NCBI GenBank assembly: GCA_959596515.1
Contig: CAUFXR010000099.1
Span: 1-7,966 of the forward strand
Reading direction: 5' to 3'
Source: an uncultured Oscillospiraceae bacterium
GTDB lineage: Bacteria > Bacillota > Clostridia > Oscillospirales > Acutalibacteraceae
Length of the DNA stretch: 7,966 nt
Position numbers and translations under genes: made by a program. The notes under the pieces are model-generated. The model ran no database searches. It was not told the origin of the DNA and saw only the letters and a program-made list of their open reading frames with translations. Of the stretch, positions 5,648 through 7,966 are shown piece by piece (the stretch's first letter is position 1; every line of letters begins with the position of its first letter).

Positions 5648-6358
5648 ATACAACTGTCGATAAGGATTTTTCGTGTTCTGGGTCAGAACGAAAAAATGCC
5701 CGCCGAGGATCTCATCCAGGTTCTCGTGGAACTTATGGCAAAACTCCTGCACCAGAGGCTTGATGGCCTCCAGATCCTTCCGGCCGGCGTCCTCCGCCTT
5801 AGCCTGGGGAGACATCCCCTCCGGCAGGGTATCGGTTCTCAGATAGATTTTCCCCCCATGCATGCCGGTGCCGCAGAAATAGCCCGCGATGGGCTGATTC
5901 TCCCGATGAAGCCCCAGCACCACGATCACGCCGCCAGCCTGGTATTCTCCTAAAAAGCTGCCGGCCACACCGCCCACAACGATGGCGGGGATTTTATCCT
6001 TGTATTCCTTCATATGGACTCCCGCCCGGTAACCGGTGTCGCCCTGGATCAAAATTTTCCCGCCCCGCATCGCATAGCCGGTGGCGTCTCCTGCGCTGCC
6101 GTGAATATAGATGGCCCCGTCGTTCATGGTGTCGCCGGTCGCTTCCTGGACATTGCCGAAAACGTTGATCTCCGTGCCATCCAGGTAAGAACCCAGGGCA
6201 TTACCCGGGGTGCCCATTACCGTGATTTTCTTTCCGCAAGAGCCGCTGGCCAGGTACCGCTGGCCCAGACAGTTGTCAATGATAATATTCTGCTCTCTGC
6301 TCGCCCGCAGCTGGTCGTTTAATTCCTGATGGCCCAATTGGCCCGCGTCAATGTTCAT
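5636..6358 (-). CDS. Stand-alone GXGXG (GltB C-terminal domain-type) glutamate synthase subunit
   Basis: The 240-residue protein corresponds to the right-handed beta-helix domain at the end of the glutamate synthase large subunit, related to FwdC of formylmethanofuran dehydrogenase. The repeating glycine pattern is clear: GKKITVMGTPGNALGSYLDG at 42-61, EINVFGNVQEATGDTMNDG, AIYIHGSAGDATGYAMRGGK, ILIQGDTGYRAGVHM, then AIVVGGVAGSFLGEYQAGG and GTGMHGGKIYLR. The domain is structural, bridging the amidase and synthase domains in GltB. Here it is a separate polypeptide, as in the split glutamate synthases of archaea and many Clostridia. Its ATG overlaps the stop of the FAD oxidoreductase gene by four bases (ATGA), and GGAGG (6368-6372) precedes it, implying coupled translation and matched amounts. 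The C-terminal part (about 185-240) is less glycine-rich and has FFVLTQNTKNPYRQLY. Confidence 0.93.
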   Translation of the reverse strand: MNIDAGQLGHQELNDQLRASREQNIIIDNCLGQRYLASGSCGKKITVMGTPGNALGSYLDGTEINVFGNVQEATGDTMNDGAIYIHGSAGDATGYAMRGGKILIQGDTGYRAGVHMKEYKDKIPAIVVGGVAGSFLGEYQAGGVIVVLGLHRENQPIAGYFCGTGMHGGKIYLRTDTLPEGMSPQAKAEDAGRKDLEAIKPLVQEFCHKFHENLDEILGGHFFVLTQNTKNPYRQLYIQN

Positions 6359-7587
6359 CCCGCGTTTCCTCCCAGCATTTCATTTCTCTTGACCCGGGAA
6401 AACGCCATAAGCTGCGGCTTGTGGCGGATCAGCTCAAAATCAATGGTAGAAAGCGGGGTCTGCTCCCGGATCAAAGAGGTATAAATTCCCGCTCTCGCCA
6501 CGTCTCCGATCAAAATATAGCCTACCAGTTTATTTTCCCTGACAAACAGCTTTTTATAATTTCCGCCGCTACACTCCAAAAGCGCCTCGCCCTCATAGCT
6601 TCCGGCGGTCATCAGGTGCAAACCGAAAAATCCGATGGAATTCATGGGAATGGCCTTGTCGTAACTCTGATTGCCCCCGGCCATATTGACGCCGGCACAT
6701 TCTCCCTGTAAATAAGCGTTGGGAAGCAATGCCAGTACTTTTTCCGTTCCGGTAGTGATATCCCGGCTTTCCGTACAGTCACCAGCGGCGTATACATTGG
6801 GTATGGAGGTCTGTCCCCGGGAATCGGTGACGATGCCCCGCTTTACGGCGCCGCCGGCGTTCTGGATCAGCCGGACATTGGGGCGCACACCTACCGCCAT
6901 CACCAGAACATCAAAAGCGATCTCCCGTCCGCTTTTCAGCACCGCCCGATCCGGCTGGAATTCCTGGGCCGCGTCGGAAAGCACAAATTTGATGCCATGT
7001 TCCTCCATGCGTCTCTGGACCGGCGCGGCGGCCTCTTGATCTAAAATACTGGGCAGGATATGGTCCGCCATATCCACCACGGTGATGGATTCCGCCTTCC
7101 CGGCGATCCCTTCTGCGCATTTCAGCCCGATGAGCCCGGCGCCCATAATCAGCACCTTGGAAAACGGCGTCAGCATTCCATCCAGCCGAAGCGCGTCATC
7201 CAGAGAGAGAAACGTGGTCATATTCTCTACGGCTTCCAGTCCTTTAATCGGCGGTACCGCCGGACTGGAACCGGCGGCTACCAGAAGCTTGTCATAGGGA
7301 AGTTCCCGGCCGTCGGAAAGCACCACGGTTATCCGCTTAGGTTCCAAATGATCCGCCGATACTCCGGCGATCAGCTCACATCTGTTTTTTTCATAAAAAT
7401 CGTCCGGCCGGTATTTCATCCGTTCCCGGTCTGTTTTTCCCGCCAGCAGATAAGAAATCAGCGGCCGGGAATAGGTGTGATAGGGCTCATTGGTCACCAT
7501 GGTGATGGTTCCCTCCCGGTCCAGCTGACGGATTCCCTCCACACAGGCCACCGCCGCCGCGGAATTGCCGATCAATACATATTTCAT
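6355..7587 (-). CDS. FAD/NAD(P)-dependent oxidoreductase of the glutamate synthase cluster
   Basis: The 410-residue two-dinucleotide-fold flavoprotein begins MKYVLIGNSAAAVACVEGIR, an N-terminal FAD site of the GNSAA type. It continues with PYHTYSRPLISYLLAGK, AAGSSPAVPPI, a NAD(P)-binding GAGLIG at 149-154, and the second FAD motif NVYAAGDCTE at 264-273. This layout matches NADH:rubredoxin oxidoreductase and the N-terminal part of nitrite reductase NirB more than classical GltD. A role passing electrons from NAD(P)H, through the neighbouring Fe-S protein, to the synthase is inferred from the gene order. A GTG at 7596 (overlapping the previous stop as GTGA) is three codons upstream. I prefer the ATG at 7587 because AGGTGA (7593-7598) lies five bases before it and would be inside the longer form. 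The 3' end overlaps the next gene by four bases. Confidence 0.92.
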   Translation of the reverse strand: MKYVLIGNSAAAVACVEGIRQLDREGTITMVTNEPYHTYSRPLISYLLAGKTDRERMKYRPDDFYEKNRCELIAGVSADHLEPKRITVVLSDGRELPYDKLLVAAGSSPAVPPIKGLEAVENMTTFLSLDDALRLDGMLTPFSKVLIMGAGLIGLKCAEGIAGKAESITVVDMADHILPSILDQEAAAPVQRRMEEHGIKFVLSDAAQEFQPDRAVLKSGREIAFDVLVMAVGVRPNVRLIQNAGGAVKRGIVTDSRGQTSIPNVYAAGDCTESRDITTGTEKVLALLPNAYLQGECAGVNMAGGNQSYDKAIPMNSIGFFGLHLMTAGSYEGEALLECSGGNYKKLFVRENKLVGYILIGDVARAGIYTSLIREQTPLSTIDFELIRHKPQLMAFSRVKRNEMLGGNAG

Positions 7588-7592
7588 CACGC

Positions 7593-7598
7593 TCACCT
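7593..7598 (-). promoter_or_regulatory. Ribosome binding site of the FAD oxidoreductase gene (AGGTGA)
   Basis: AGGTGA overlaps the stop codon of the Fe-S gene and lies five bases before the ATG at 7587. It supports that ATG over the GTG at 7596 and implies translational coupling of the two genes. Confidence 0.65.
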
Positions 7599-7966
7599 CT
7601 CTTCGTAAACAATAGCTTTATTAGGACATCCTTTCACACAGGCGGGAGAACCCGCGCTGTTTTTCATGCACAGCTCACACTTTTGAATCACGCCGTTCTC
7701 TGACGGCATCACACATCCATAAGGGCAGGATAAAATACAGGTATAACACCCAACACATTTATCCTGATCCACGGTGATCACCCCATCCTCGACGGACAGG
7801 GCTCCGGTGATACAGCTTTTCACGCAAAGCGGCTCCTTGCAGTGGCGGCAGGAAACCGCGAAGCTGATCCCGTTGTTTTCCTCGATCCGAATTCTGGGGC
7901 GGATTGTCACGCCCTTCAGGGCGTGAACCATATCCTTTTCCCCGGAATTGGCGTAGGCGCAGTAAT
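7593..7966 (-). CDS. 4Fe-4S electron-transfer protein (HycB/DmsB-like), 5'-partial
   Basis: An ATG at 7931 gives 112 residues, but the frame stays open to the window edge and reads YCAYANSGEKD before it. That matches the end of a first cysteine cluster in this ferredoxin-like family, so the true start is probably outside the window and 123 residues are visible. Counting from the Met at 7931, cysteines fall at 28, 31, 36, 40 (CRHCKEPLCVKSC), 59, 62, 65, 69 (CVGCYTCILSCPYGC, with Cys73), and 85, 88, 98, 102 (CELC and CVKGCP). Together with the upstream Cys these suggest four [4Fe-4S] clusters. It is a soluble electron carrier with no membrane segment or signal peptide visible. The gene is packed against the FAD oxidoreductase gene and probably wires it to the glutamate synthase catalytic subunit. 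Confidence 0.9.
   Translation of the reverse strand, partial: YCAYANSGEKDMVHALKGVTIRPRIRIEENNGISFAVSCRHCKEPLCVKSCITGALSVEDGVITVDQDKCVGCYTCILSCPYGCVMPSENGVIQKCELCMKNSAGSPACVKGCPNKAIVYEER

Noticed and set aside
7060..7608. 182-codon + strand frame opposite the FAD oxidoreductase
   Set aside because: Antisense shadow of a gene with clear FAD and NAD motifs; no RBS or family likeness.

Overview
The window looks like chromosomal DNA of an anaerobic, spore-former-type Firmicute in the class Clostridia, probably near Oscillospiraceae. That placement is an inference. It rests on the split glutamate-synthase / glutamine synthetase / ANTAR-regulator gene order, a GC-rich coding style with strong AGGAGG-type ribosome binding sites, and a Gly-X-Thr collagen-like protein of the BclA type. 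No rRNA or other phylogenetic marker is present to fix the species.

Left part (1-1219, + strand): the 3' portion of a collagen-like surface or exosporium-type protein gene. It has about 40 visible G-X-Y triplets encoded by long, nearly identical DNA repeats, followed by a beta-rich C-terminal domain. A small unknown ORF (964-1170) follows, and both end at a very strong perfect-stem terminator (1173-1219). Positions 1220-1732 hold no gene I can support. They contain the minus-strand terminator of the right-hand operon (about 1578-1626) and weak traces of possibly decayed coding sequence.

Right part (1733-7966, - strand, transcribed right to left): a nitrogen-assimilation cluster. In order of transcription it holds a multi-cluster 4Fe-4S electron-transfer protein (its 5' end lies beyond the window), an FAD/NAD(P)-dependent oxidoreductase, a stand-alone GXGXG (GltB C-terminal-type) subunit, a type I glutamine synthetase with its own likely promoter and structured leader, an ANTAR RNA-binding regulator with a pseudo-receiver domain, and CTP synthase (pyrG). 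The first three genes overlap by 4 bp or nearly abut, as expected for subunits of one complex. The remaining glutamate synthase parts (class II amidotransferase and FMN synthase domain) are presumably just upstream, outside the window. Together the genes would reduce 2-oxoglutarate plus glutamine to glutamate, remake glutamine from ammonia, and use glutamine to aminate UTP to CTP. The ANTAR protein is the probable RNA-level regulator.

The least explained element is a run of about eleven degenerate 15-bp tandem repeats (3400-3566) between the ANTAR gene and pyrG. Its + strand reads as pentapeptide-repeat-like units broken by single-base insertions. I see no wholly new system. The other points of interest are the collagen repeat structure, the hairpin leader of glnA, and the loss of the Arg62-type feedback residue in the glutamine synthetase.
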